From assembly GCA_029582155.1 (NCBI GenBank), contig CM055897.1, forward strand, positions 6,852,661-6,916,660: a stretch of DNA of 64,000 nucleotides, given 5' to 3'. The translations under genes were made by a program, and so were the position numbers. This stretch comes from Panopea generosa. Lineage: Eukaryota; Mollusca; Bivalvia; Adapedonta; Hiatellidae. Below the pieces are notes generated by a model. The model had not been told where the DNA came from, did not search any database, and worked only from the letters and a program-made list of their open reading frames with translations. Shown one piece after another: positions 34,101 to 44,222 of the stretch; position 1 is the first letter of the stretch; each line of letters begins with the position of its first letter.

Positions 34101-35299
34101 ATGAAAACGCTGACAATATGTACAAAGAAGGAACCGCTGACGATATGTAGAAAGAAGGGAAACGCTGACGCTATAGAGCTATAATGAAAATGCAGACGAA
34201 ACACACTGTCTATATCGCTAATATGATAAATTCTTAAATAATATAGCCAGAATATATTCACTTACTATTTTGCTTAATTTCATGTTAAAATAAATCCATT
34301 GTGACATAAATAACAACACCTCTTATAATAATAGTGCAGACACACGCTGGCGCTGACCAGCGTAAAGACTAATAATGAAAACGCTGACAATATGTACAAA
34401 GAAGGAACCGCTAACGATATGTAGAAAGAAGGGAAACGCTGACGCTATAGAGCTATAATGAAAATGCAGACGACACACACTGTCTATATCGCTAATATGA
34501 TCAATTCTTAAATAATATAGCCAGAATATATTCACTTATTATTTTGCTAAATTTCATGTTAAAATAAATCCATTGTGACATAAATAACAACACCTCTTAT
34601 AATAATAATGCAGACCCACGCTGGCGCTGACCAGCGTATAGACTAAGAATGAAAACGCTGACAATATATACAAAGAAGGAAACCGCTGACGATATGTAGA
34701 AAGAAGGGAAACGCTGATGCTATACAGCTATAATGAAAATGCAGACGACACAAACTGTCTATATCGCTATTATGATCAATTCTTAAATAATATAGCCGAA
34801 ATATATTCATATTTATTATTTTGTTAAATTTCATATAAAAATAAATTAATTATGACATAAATAACTACATTAAATAAAATAATGCATATTACATGCTTAC
34901 TCTTAATTACAGTGCAAATGCAGACGACAAATGTGACATGTAGGCTACTGTCACAAATATCGTAAATTAATATACAATCAACAAGTACAGAATTGCCTGC
35001 GGGGGTGGGGGAATATCCGTGTCATAAAATTGTATTAACTATCAATTAAAGACGGAGCTGAGACAACGGGGGTTAATGCTTAAGGTCATGGCATATTAAA
35101 GAATAAATATGTAAATTAAATATTGTCATGTAAGTCAATCAATGATTGGCGCATGTGTAATTTACATAATTCTTAAGATAAATTGCATCTATCTATGAAT
35201 AATAACATGTACAGGTTGAAATAACAGATGAACTTGCAAACATTACAATGTAGATAGAGCATATATTTTGTTATTATCAAATGGTTTGAATGATCTTAC
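31182..35299 (-). other. Intron 1 of element 3
   Basis: GT donor at 35299-35298 (TCG/GTAAGA) and AG acceptor at 31183-31182 (TTTTCAG/GTT). Exons join in phase 0 and bring SGNH block I and block III into one frame. Most of its length is a ~274-bp satellite; 34860-35299 has no feature beyond a short G-rich patch. Confidence 0.8.
31262..34860. repeat. ~274-bp satellite array, about 13 units
   Basis: TCTTATAATAATAGTGCAG-type unit starts recur at roughly 31271, 31551, 31828, 32101, 32372, 32648, 32919, 33194, 33469, 33772, 34044, 34318 and 34593. Each unit contains CCACGCTGGCGCTGACCAGC and two to three copies of the ~27-bp GCTGACAATATG-type motif. One unit (33469) has an extra internal copy. Short minus-strand frames within it are repeat artefacts. 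Confidence 0.95.
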
Positions 35300-35446
35300 C
35301 GAGAAGTATGGCACAACGTCAAAGATATCCTGCTCCTGGCGAAACTGGAATGTCCTAAATCCTGGGTACGAAAACACACTGTAACTGTCATGGCTAAGAT
35401 ACTCAGACAAGAACTTTGCCTGACTATGTCCGATCACAAAAGCCAT
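35300..35446 (-). CDS. Exon 1 of element 3: SGNH hydrolase N-terminus
   Basis: The ATG at 35446 has a good initiation context (AAAAATGG). It encodes 49 residues: MAFVIGHSQAKFLSEYL, a block-I-like strand-loop with the presumed nucleophile Ser8 in G-H-S (the usual G-D-S varies here), then YPGFRTFQF. It ends at donor TCG/GTAAGA, phase 0. With exon 2 the Ser, Asn, Asp and His positions of the SGNH fold are all present. No signal peptide is apparent, so an intracellular role is likely. Confidence 0.75.
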
Positions 35447-35485
35447 TTTTGATTTACACAGTAGCGAATGTTCACAATAAAGTCC

Positions 35486-35493
35486 TTATAAAA
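35486..35493 (-). promoter_or_regulatory. Possible TATA box for element 3
   Basis: TTTTATAA on the minus strand about 40 nt upstream of the exon-1 ATG. The implied 5' UTR would be very short; not proven. Confidence 0.35.
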
Positions 35494-35689
35494 CACAGCT
35501 GATATAAACTAAATCAATTGGTTATATATTGTCTAAAGCATACACCCAAACTTGTTATTAGAATTGAAGAATATATTAACTCAAACGCATAAATAATTTA
35601 GAATGAAATCAACATACACCTTTACCATTTTATACATAAATATTTCTCAGTTTGTCTAACTTGTTGTATTTTTAATGTTAATACAACCG

Positions 35690-36360
35690 CTTTTAATTCA
35701 AAATTATCAATTATTACATTTTCACTAAGACACAAATTGTTTCAAACCGGTATACCATTGTGTGATCAAACAATTGTGTTTGAAATCATATTATTAGACA
35801 AACGATTAACGGACCGCAAAATGTTCATGGTTTAATGTAATTAACATCAATTATAGCTATGATCCACCTATACATCCGCGTTGAATTTAAAATGATCAAT
35901 TATTACATTTTCACTAAGACACAAATAGTTTCAAACCGATATACCATTGTGTGATCAAACAATCGTGTTTGAAATCAAATTATTAGACAAACGATTAAAG
36001 GACCGCAGAATTTTCACGGATAAATGTAATTAACATCAATTATATCTTTGTTCTAACTATACAGCTGCTTTTGATTTAAACTTATCAATTATAACATTTT
36101 CACTGAGCCACAAATAGTTTCAAACCGATATACCATTGTGTGATCAAACAATCGTGTCTGAAAGCATTCTATTAGACAAACGTTTCAAAATTGTCACGGA
36201 TTAATATAATTAACATCAATTTAATCTTTGATCCATCTATACAACCGCTTTTTATTTAAATGATCATTGATTACATTTATAATAAGTCACAAACAGTTTA
36301 AAAACAATAAACCATTGTTTGATCAAACAATCATGTTTGAATTCATCTTATTCAATCGTT
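35690..36360. repeat. ~189-bp tandem repeat, about 3.5 units
   Basis: ATTACATTTTCACTAAGACAC-type starts lie at 35713, 35902, 36091 and 36270 (spacing 189, 189, 179). Each unit has TTTCAAACCGATATACCATT and TGTGATCAAACAAT. It lies just upstream of the element-3 promoter region. Confidence 0.9.
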
Positions 36361-36649
36361 TTTCAATGGATATAATAAGCCTATATTTCCTTAAACACAC
36401 AAAGACAAACAAAATTAATGCACAAAGACATTGATAAAAATGAATTTAAACAAACAACTTCCACACAATATAACAGTTTTTTATTTCTTATTGCATTATG
36501 ATGGTGGCAAACAAATCTCTAATAATTTAATTGCTTAAAACCTTGATCTTTAACATCCTAATATTTTACTGTAATATGAAAATCTGCCATAAATATATGT
36601 CTATATATTTCCTTCTGGAATAAAATATAGTAGTCTATTTCATAATGTC

Positions 36650-36890
36650 AGCATTTCCTTCAATTTCTATATCGTCAGCGTGCCGGGTTTCGACACTGTC
36701 GAACTCTTGCAGAACACTGCAAACCAAGGGGAATGACCGACGTCACGGTCACCCGCCAGGAAAAACGGAGGATTCGTCGGCGAGGCGTCTGCTGGCCAAC
36801 GGGGATCCGTTCTCCTATGGTGACGTACAGAACATGCTCTGGCTATTCTTCTTCACCCAATCGCCGTCGGGGAGCCATTTTGTAACCGGG
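36650..36890. other. G+C-rich island of unknown nature
   Basis: It is markedly richer in G+C and CpG than the flanks. Open frames exist on both strands (a 100-codon plus-strand frame from 36645) but none has a recognisable domain. It could be a CpG-rich promoter-like segment or a remnant exon. Confidence 0.4.
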
Positions 36891-36949
36891 TCTTTATTAA
36901 ACTTCCTCAACCAAGTATACTTTGGATTTATATTTTTATTTAGGTGATA

Positions 36950-37888
36950 TATATTATATCAATATAATATATTAATAGCCTGTAAATACATAAAACATAC
37001 ATTTAGATATATAATATGACAGATATTCTAAAATGCACAATTCCACGCGTCTCGCTAATTACAATTTATAACATTTATTTCATGGTACATAAATAACAAT
37101 TTAATATTAATGACTTACCAGAAACACGTTAATTTAGATGTATATCATTATTTCACAATAATGAAATAAACCAAAGATGGTTTAATCTTCTTTAAATAAC
37201 ATATATGAATAACTTGAGTAAAAGACCGGCCAAATAAGCCATGTCCTTCCAGTAGGAAGCCCAGTAGTGTTCTGGTAAAACTAAGTTTTTGACAAGGACG
37301 AGTGGATAATTTGGCGGGTTAATTATGCACGGAGTTATTAGTGTTATTTGAGTGAGTAGATTTTACTAACATGCATGCATTCAATCATTCACTTGCATTC
37401 CAGAGATATAATACATGTACACAGGTAACAGCTGATTGATTCAGAAGTACTCTGTGACATCACACATAAATATATACAGACAGAGGTCACAAGGGTCACA
37501 GACATATTACATTAATGTTTTAACATACACTCAATTTAAAGCAGGCTAACTACATATTTCGAATGGTAATTCTAACAATTCTAACCAGGGCTACATATAT
37601 ATATAAAACATAAAAAGCAATGTGTAATGAAGCAGGAAAGCAAATGTGAAGATAATCAGACTTGGAGGCAAACACAAAAACTTAAACGCAAAAGTTTTAC
37701 CCGAGTGTCTACAGACGACACTGGGGTCATGGCAATATCTCTCTTGGACATTCGTCCCTGGCAAGCTAAAAAGTAAAACAATTATACGTGAAATTACCCA
37801 TAACGATTTCTGAAACAGAATAATTACCCCTCCCACAATCTGCTTTACAACATAATTCGATATAAACAACATTGCAGCGACAGAGAAA
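36950..37888. other. A+T-rich interval without a recognised gene
   Basis: Short unsupported frames only. It ends at the target duplication of the next gypsy element. Confidence 0.5.
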
Positions 37889-37892
37889 GTAT

Positions 37893-38110
37893 TGTGACGA
37901 AAATCGCCTTGTACATATATAAATCCATAACATCGGTGTATTTGTTACGCCGTTATACTTTTCTGTTGGTTGATAACTTTATATTTACTTTTTATATATG
38001 ACTAGTCTAAGTATTCCTTATTGTTTATTAAGTTACATTAATAAACGTACAGAAAACGTAGTTAATAAATTGTCAGGCAAACGCTCATTGAATTTGATTA
38101 AGGATACTAA
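37893..38110 (+). repeat. 5' LTR, first 218 bp
   Basis: Nearly identical to 48606-48826 up to GGATACTAA. The rest of this LTR resumes at 45133. Confidence 0.9.
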
Positions 38111-38289
38111 GGGTCTACAGCAAACTGTGTTTGCGCTACCTACAATCACGGAAAGTGAATATTTCATGATATCAACTTATTTGTGTGCTAACATATTAAA
38201 GTTTTGTATGATATTGTAGTGTCTTTATTTTTTTTGTCCAAAGCAATATTTAATTGTGTTATTAAGGTTTGTTTGAATATTTAGCATCA

Positions 38290-38528
38290 TTATTATGCAA
38301 CTGATGGCTAACAGACGATCAGTTAAGCTAACAACTTGGTTCCTGGAAGGTTAACCAGTACCAGTGCTTGACACATCCCATCTCTGCAAGCAACTGACAA
38401 CTTTCCTACTTCAGCATCAGTAACAAATGACAATATATATCAATCATCACTGAGACGGTGACTGTGTGGTGATTTGAACTATGACAATGAAATGATAGTC
38501 AGACGTGCTACTGACTGAGCTAACCAGG
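38290..38528 (-). mobile_element. tRNA-derived SINE (copy of 16190-16424)
   Basis: Same head and body as in element 1, carried here by the duplicated fragment. Confidence 0.65.
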
Positions 38529-38722
38529 CTTTTAAACAATTGTAAAGTATTCTCAGTGACTTTCCTGTCATTCTTTTTAAACTCAATTTATAAGAATTTA
38601 TTTTAACAATTAAACTACCAATATAGTTGTGCTCATCAGAAATAAAATAAACACAATGACAGGATCTGAAAACATAAATTACAATGGATACAATTAAACC
38701 ATTTTCAAAGATTAGTAGAATG

Positions 38723-38860
38723 TGGGGCGGAAGTCAAATGGATAGTGTTGGCTGCTCATGCCCGAGGTTGCGGGTGTAATCCCCAGCTCGATCAGATGCC
38801 TCTCATAAAACAGTTACTCACCAGCACAGTTGGCTATATAATGATTCAAACTCTTTACCC
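38723..38860 (+). mobile_element. tRNA-derived SINE (copy of 16741-16875)
   Basis: Same family and position within the duplicated fragment. The B box is GGTGTAATCC. Confidence 0.55.
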
Positions 38861-39068
38861 CTTGACTGAAAGTGTGACACATTACCCACTTAGTGCGACA
38901 TATTGCAATTTCTTGAAAGCCTTGTAAAGATTTTTTATTTTGCTTCTCTGGAGACAACAAATTGGATGTCAAAATAATTAAAAAGCTGTGCATAAACACC
39001 TTATTTATGAGCTTAGTTACCAACCAAGATATTAACCCTGTAGTGGACGGATGGGGGGGGGGGGGGGG

Positions 39069-39300
39069 TAGTAGTATGAGCACTGAATGAGCACTGAATC
39101 TATGTTCGATAGGGGTGGGGGGGGGGGGCTGGAGTTCGATCCTCCGCCACGACTATGTGTGGTGTCCCTGAGTAAGACGCTTTTCCCGCATATGCTTAGT
39201 ACTGGTTCTACCAAGGAAGAGCGTGATTTGTCAAAGTTGTAAACTGGTACCAAGTTTCACAATAGTAGCCTAGTAAAATTAATAAGTATAAACTGAACTC
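39069..39300 (+). mobile_element. tRNA-derived SINE (copy of 17231-17445)
   Basis: It follows a G16 tract (39053-39068) and contains a further G run at about 39117-39128. B box GAGTTCGATCC and the core GTCCCTGAGTAAGACGC. Confidence 0.6.
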
Positions 39301-39530
39301 TCGTTTACATGTACATGATTGACTTAAACAAAACATAAACTCAGATTATCACATGTACCTGCGTTTACATCCAACCACTAATTCCATGTAAAAGGCATTA
39401 TTATTACCGAAAGCATTAACATTTCATGTTTACTGTCAATCTTGGATTTTAGCGGTAAATAGAAAAATCCGAGTATTCCGAATGTTTTAAGTTGATCATG
39501 CGCATTGACAGGGAACCTTCTTGATATTTA

Positions 39531-39743
39531 GGCATAGTGCCACCATTGCAAAAAGGAAGTGCTTCCGTGGGGTAGTCGCATAATGGCGGTTATAAATAAT
39601 CCTCAATTCTTCTTCTTTAAAAATGCATTTTCCTATTTTTAATGCTCACTTCTTTCATTTGGGACCCTCTATGAATGACAAGCCTTCAAACTTTTATTAT
39701 TTACTTTAGAATAAAGAACAAAAATCAATGGTGGGGTTACACC
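39531..39743 (-). mobile_element. MITE copy 3, internally deleted and inverted (213 bp)
   Basis: Ends GGCATAGTGCCACCATTG and CAATGGTGGGGTTACACC, target duplication TTTA at 39527-39530 and 39744-39747. It occupies the same site as copy 2 but in the opposite orientation, with about 250 bp lost from the middle. Confidence 0.88.
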
Positions 39744-39763
39744 TTTAGCCTCTACATACCAAG

Positions 39764-40250
39764 GGTGCGTATAGTTACCGAAATTTACCGAAAACTTTTC
39801 ATTACCGAAATGAAACTTAAAGTTAATGTTATAGTTAATAATATGGTAAAATTAAACTGTAATATTATAAATAATGTTTATTTGATAAGGTAGGCCCATT
39901 TTCAACACATTTGGAAGTTTAAAACTTGAATTTAATTAATTTTTACCTTTCCCATTGATTCCTGTATGGATTACTTCTCTTCAAAATTACCGAAATGAAA
40001 TTTTGGACTACCGAAATGAAGGTTTAAAATCATGTTTTAGTTCATTGTATTAAAAAAGTTACTTTGATACTATAAATAATATTAATTTAATAAAGTATGT
40101 AAATTTTCAGCACTTTTGGAATTTTATAACTTAACTTTAATTGAGTTTTACCTTTCCCATGTATTCCTGTATGGATTACTTCCCTTGAAAATTACCGAAA
40201 TGAACTTCTGGACTACCGAAACGAAGGTTTAAAATAATGTATTAATTATT
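39764..40250 (+). repeat. Left long terminal inverted repeat of element 2
   Basis: Two ~205-bp-type subunits, each with CCTGTATGGATTACTT and TACCGAAATGAA motifs. Inverse of the right arm. 40250-41020 beyond it is A+T-rich with no gene. Confidence 0.85.
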
Positions 40251-41028
40251 ATTCAATAGGTAGTTATATCAACTGTATTCAAAATATTTTAAAAAATAAC
40301 AGAGAGCGTTTCGTTGCATATGGATAAATATGAGTGATTGAAACAAAAGTATATTATAAAAATTAGAATTTGTATACAGTACATTAAAATAAACTTTTAT
40401 TTCTAATAAGAAAATTATATATTCATATGCATCAAGACCACACCACGGGGAGGCGCTCTCGTCATGGTCCAAAAATATATTGTTATATCATTATAGTCAT
40501 TTTTTACTTTGTTGTTGTTTTTTTTGTCCAAAAATATATTGTTATCTCATTACAGTTGCTGTTGATTTTTTAATTATTTTTTTTTTTTAAGTAAAAAAAT
40601 TAGAAAAATATATGGTAAAATTACCATTTTTCTCGATTTTAGTGATAAAAAGAGAATTATTTTTTATATTTAAAATATTTAGAAAAATAAAATGTAAAAT
40701 TACCATTCTTCCCGAATTATGTGATAAAAATAGAATCTTTTTTTTATTTAGATTTAATTTAATTTAAAAAATTTAGAAAAATAAATGGTATTGTGATAAA
40801 AAGAGAATCTTAAATTTGTGCTAATTTATTATTGAATTCATTTAACTCTTTATAATGCTCGGTAGAGCCTCGCATAACATATTTTTGCCACCTTGTTTAA
40901 TAAATTCAAAACTAAACATGCACTCATGCAAGAACCTCTATTTATAAATTTATGTCAACACATAGAGGAATATAACACGATTGATGATGGCTATAACATT
41001 ACATAGTTTTCCCCACCAATACACTACC

Positions 41029-41165
41029 ACCCCAGTAAGGGCTCAACAGTGATTCTCGGCGTGTGCATGCTCAAGGATTATCAGTATGTATTTAAGTATG
41101 TATGTAAATCAGCACACGAACACCCCGGTAAGGGCTCAAAAGTGATTCTCGGCGTGTGTGCGGAC
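41029..41165. repeat. Direct repeat upstream of the SGNH pseudogene
   Basis: CACCCCAGTAAGGGCTCA...GTGATTCTCGGCGTGTG occurs at about 41029 and again about 94 bp later. It is possibly promoter-proximal to the gene starting at 41490. Confidence 0.7.
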
Positions 41166-41489
41166 TTAAACACTATTAACGTCTATGCATTTTTGTCATT
41201 TTTGTCACGGTTTTTTATTTTATGTTAACCTAGCTTCTCCTGGCTTCTGTTTCACCAACATATATAAGTATATACTTAAATACTTAAAAACTTACAATAA
41301 GATAAGCATCCCAGTGATAATGATTTTAGACTGGTTCTAGTACAACTGCAGATGGTTTCATTGACATTCATTAAATAATTAATAAACTTAAGTTTTAAGT
41401 AGTTAAGTAAAACTTAAGAAAATGTTCGTGAAACAGAATCCTGGCACGGTCTTTCTGTTCTGTTCTGATATTCATTATTCATTAAACCA

Positions 41490-42243
41490 ATGATCATGGA
41501 ACGTAAAATTGCTTTATTTGGCGATAGTTATATTAGCCGACTTGGGAGATTCTGCAATTTTGATTTGAAGGTAATATATGTATAACGACATATCTTTAAA
41601 TGATTCATTCTATATAAATCAATTTGGAACAAATTTATTTTATAACAGTTTATATAAATAAAATATCATTAGGAAATTATTTAGAAAGTAAGGACACATT
41701 GTTTGCTTTATCATACTGCACATTTACTTGAGATACAATGTGCAAAACGCTTTACAATAATTGTGACATAATTACATAATTAATACACATTAATTGTTTA
41801 TATTTGTCTATATTTTCAGGTTAAAGGACTAGTTCGTTTTTTTAGTACAGGTGGGATGACAGCACATCAACCCAATACTGTTATACTACACCAGCTTCAA
41901 GACTTCGAGCCACACATCTGTATTGTTTGTATCGGGGGAAATGATATCAACTCAGAATCAACACAGTCTGAGGTTGCTATGAGAATAACAGAAGTTATGA
42001 ACACTATCAGCCAGAATGGGTGTAAAGTAGTTTATGTGAACATAAGTTTGTGAAAGACAAGAAACTAAAAAGTCATTTAATGCACAGTGGCATTAGATAA
42101 ATAAACTCGTATCAAAACAGAACGTGAAGATACTCGGGCTAAGTGAAATCCGGTTTCCAAAGGACTTTGAACAGTATTTCGTACATTTCAACGGAAGTGG
42201 TCCTACAAAATTCGTTCATGCCATCAGGAAGATACACTATTAA
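41490..42243 (+). pseudogene. SGNH hydrolase pseudogene in element 2
   Basis: Exon 1 (41490-41570) has an ATG and encodes KIALFGDSYISRLGRF, a clear block I with nucleophile Ser. Donor AAG/GTAATA, intron 41571-41819, acceptor TTTTCAG, exon 2 from 41820 in phase 0. Exon 2 has IVCIGGNDI (block III) and a stop at 42053. Beyond it, other frames still encode IRFPKDFEQYF and VHFNGSG (block-V His) and a C-terminal FVHAIRK, so the gene is broken by frame changes and has probably lost the block-V Asp. Poly(A)-signal-like AATAAA sequences follow near 42315. Confidence 0.75.
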
Positions 42244-42559
42244 GTGTCAAATTCAGTATATGTAATAATTATGTAATAATTCACATAGTACTAGTAAATG
42301 TATTTCCAGTAAAATAAAATGAAATAAAATTTAAAACAAGACACAGTGCATTTTATCTCTTCAATCAAATAATATATATATCATTAATAGCTTTAAATTT
42401 AGCTGATAAATTGAACCCCTGCTGTTATAAAAGTTGCAAAACATTTGCTTTTGGCCATTTACAAAAATTACAGAACTATGGCAAAGACTAATAAACAGTT
42501 AAATTCAATGCAGATAAATATATGATGAAAGTAGATTATCAATTGCGACCCATCAAACA

Positions 42560-42740
42560 CATTCTCAGATTCACACCATTTATTTATTCTATTTCTTAAA
42601 GAAATTATTTCAGCAATCACATTTATAACTGTTATTACCCCGTAATTCGACGGTGTTTTTACGTCACCTTTCTTGTGAATGTGGACAATTAACCCTTTAG
42701 ACCAGGACTCTGAGTAAATACCCGACTCGTATGTTGATAA
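42560..42740 (-). pseudogene. LINE reverse-transcriptase fragment
   Basis: The minus strand encodes YSESWSKGLIVHIHKKGD, SNYGVITVI and a downstream N-R-I-N-K-W-C-E segment, the RT block just before the GF motif. It is cut at 42741 by MITE copy 4. It is unrelated in sequence to LINE A and LINE B as far as can be judged. 42245-42560 has no other feature. Confidence 0.65.
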
Positions 42741-43208
42741 GGCATAGTGCCACCATTGCAAAAAGGAAGTGCTTCCGTGGGGTAGTCGCATAACGGCGGT
42801 TGTAAATAATCCTCAATTCTTCTTCTTTAAAAATGCATTTTCCTTTTTTTAATGCTCATTTTTTTATTTGAATGGCATTATTGATGTATTTTGAACATTT
42901 TGATAGCATTGTCATGTTTGAATTGTCAATTTAGAATAAAAAAATGATCCTTGGAAATTGGGGTATGAATTCATGATTTCGGAAGTCTACTTTCACTTTG
43001 TCACCAGTGTACACACTGAGCAGAAAAAAATCTCTTATATGACACATGACCCCTACTTTTCTCATCATATTTTGATAGTGCAGAGGTTGACAAACAGTAA
43101 AATGTAGGTTTCACTTCTTTCATTTGGGACCCTCTATGAATGACAAGCCTTCAAACTTTTATTATTTACTATAGAATAAAGAACAAAAATCAATGGTGGG
43201 GTTACACC
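42741..43208 (-). mobile_element. MITE copy 4 (468 bp)
   Basis: Ends GGCATAGTGCCACCATTG and CAATGGTGGGGTTACACC. The flanking 4-mers (ATAA / TTAA) are not identical, so the duplication is degraded. It is inserted in the LINE fragment within element 2. Confidence 0.88.
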
Positions 43209-43349
43209 TTAAAAACTGTACATAAATTAACACCAAGCAATCTTGACACTTGCAACGCAAAACCTTATTAATCGCATCAGTTGCCACGGTACATTATTTT
43301 ATCAGTGTATGCGGGATGCAGTATAGTACATGTAATTAAAACAACTTAC

Positions 43350-43561
43350 CGGTCCAATGCTGCTCTGTGATTATACTCGTCAGCATCAAAGGCACATTTT
43401 TTACACACAAATTTTAGATTGGGTACTGACCAAGACACAAAGTCAACTTTTGGTAATTTGCAACATGTACGGTGCACCCAACTTTTACAAGAACTACACC
43501 AAATAGCGTCTTCAATACACTCTTTAAAACAAATTGAACACAGATGTTCAGGACCCCCCAT
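43350..43561 (-). CDS. PHD-like zinc-finger exon in element 2
   Basis: The likely start is MGGPEHLCSICF at 43561; the frame is open further upstream but without homology. It contains C-x2-C, then WCSSCKSWVHRTCC and FVCKKC, the Cys4-His-Cys3 arrangement of a PHD finger. A strong donor (CCG/GTAAGT) ends the exon at 43350. No downstream exon was identified; the LINE fragment and MITE lie in that direction. PHD fingers bind histone tails. It faces the SGNH pseudogene (convergent). Confidence 0.7.
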
Positions 43562-43870
43562 TTTGGAATTTTGCGCTGCAATTAACAAATAATTAATATG
43601 GTCGTGGTACAGTTTTAAACACAACACTTTACTCCAAAATAGAATTAAGCACAAATTACATTAAAATTAATTTAACACAACACTTAACTCCAACAAATTT
43701 TATGCAAAATATACCATTAAAATACGTAAGTCTTGGACACTTATGTATATATACTATCAGAACTGAATGCGCCGTTAATAATTGTTTTGTTTGGTTCTTT
43801 TGATATTATGGTGTGACCGACCCTTGAGTATGAAATGTCATTGGCCGGCATCCTTTAAGTTAGAATAATT

Positions 43871-44222
43871 AGTTGTTTGGTCATGCACGTGAGAACATTC
43901 ACGTGCCGTCAAATAAAGGGATGCATTTGTGGCAAACAAACAGTAGTAATTAGGTTATAGCGGTACTAAATTGTTTAATACGTTTACAAACCGACAATGA
44001 ATAAAGAAAAAAGAAAGAGTATACTATTAAAAAAATGTTTTGTAAAATAGTTAGTTGTTTGGTCATGCACGTGAGAACATTCACGTGCCGTCAAATAAAG
44101 GGATACATTTGTGGCAAACAAACAGTAGTACTTATATTTTTTAATTGGATTATAGCGTTACTAATTTGTTTAATATGTTTACAAACGGATAATGATTAAA
44201 GAAAGAAGAAAGAATATATTAT
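43871..44222. repeat. 182-bp tandem duplication with paired CACGTG boxes
   Basis: Two copies (from 43871 and 44053). Each contains GCACGTGA-gaacat-TCACGTGC, a perfect 8-bp inverted repeat around two CACGTG cores (43885-43906 and 44067-44088). It lies 0.3-0.5 kb upstream of the PHD exon on its strand. Confidence 0.85.

Larger units (their letters stand above)
27015..35446 (-). mobile_element. Element 3: SGNH-MULE-Ulp1 transposase gene (ends not located)
   Basis: A minus-strand gene of two visible exons (35300-35446, and 31181 to about 27015) joined across a 4.1-kb intron. The encoded order is SGNH hydrolase, Arg/Pro/Thr repeat, CG-1-like domain, MULE DDE transposase, SWIM zinc finger, Ulp1-like cysteine protease, partial PHD finger. 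A MULE catalytic core makes a transposon origin likely; I could not identify terminal inverted repeats or target duplications, so a domesticated or stranded gene is possible. Three breaks are seen: a frame change near 29480-29500, TAA at 27587-27589, and an A6-run change at 27291-27296. Confidence 0.75.
38111..39755 (+). mobile_element. Fragment of an element-1 relative (right end)
   Basis: It parallels 16007-18157: part of small exon A, the two SINEs, a G tract, a third SINE, the terminal repeat with a MITE in it, and a stop within a base of the element end (AGCCTCTAC). It is flanked by ATACTAAGGGT (38104-38114) and ATACCAAGGGT (39756-39766), 10 of 11 identical, consistent with insertion at the junction of the LTR and element 2. 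Several internal deletions distinguish it from element 1. Confidence 0.75.

Noticed and set aside
31265-34834. Series of ~70-codon minus-strand frames (MNIFWLYYL...)
   Set aside because: They repeat once per ~274-bp satellite unit inside an intron; no domain.
36645-36947. 100-codon plus-strand frame as a gene
   Set aside because: No domain, no splice or promoter context; the long frame is explained by local G+C richness.
37893-38110. A solo LTR fragment unrelated to the 46-kb element
   Set aside because: The sequence stops exactly where the other 5' LTR part resumes, with a 9-bp duplication and outer GTAT duplications at 37889 and 49831, so it is the same LTR split by insertion.
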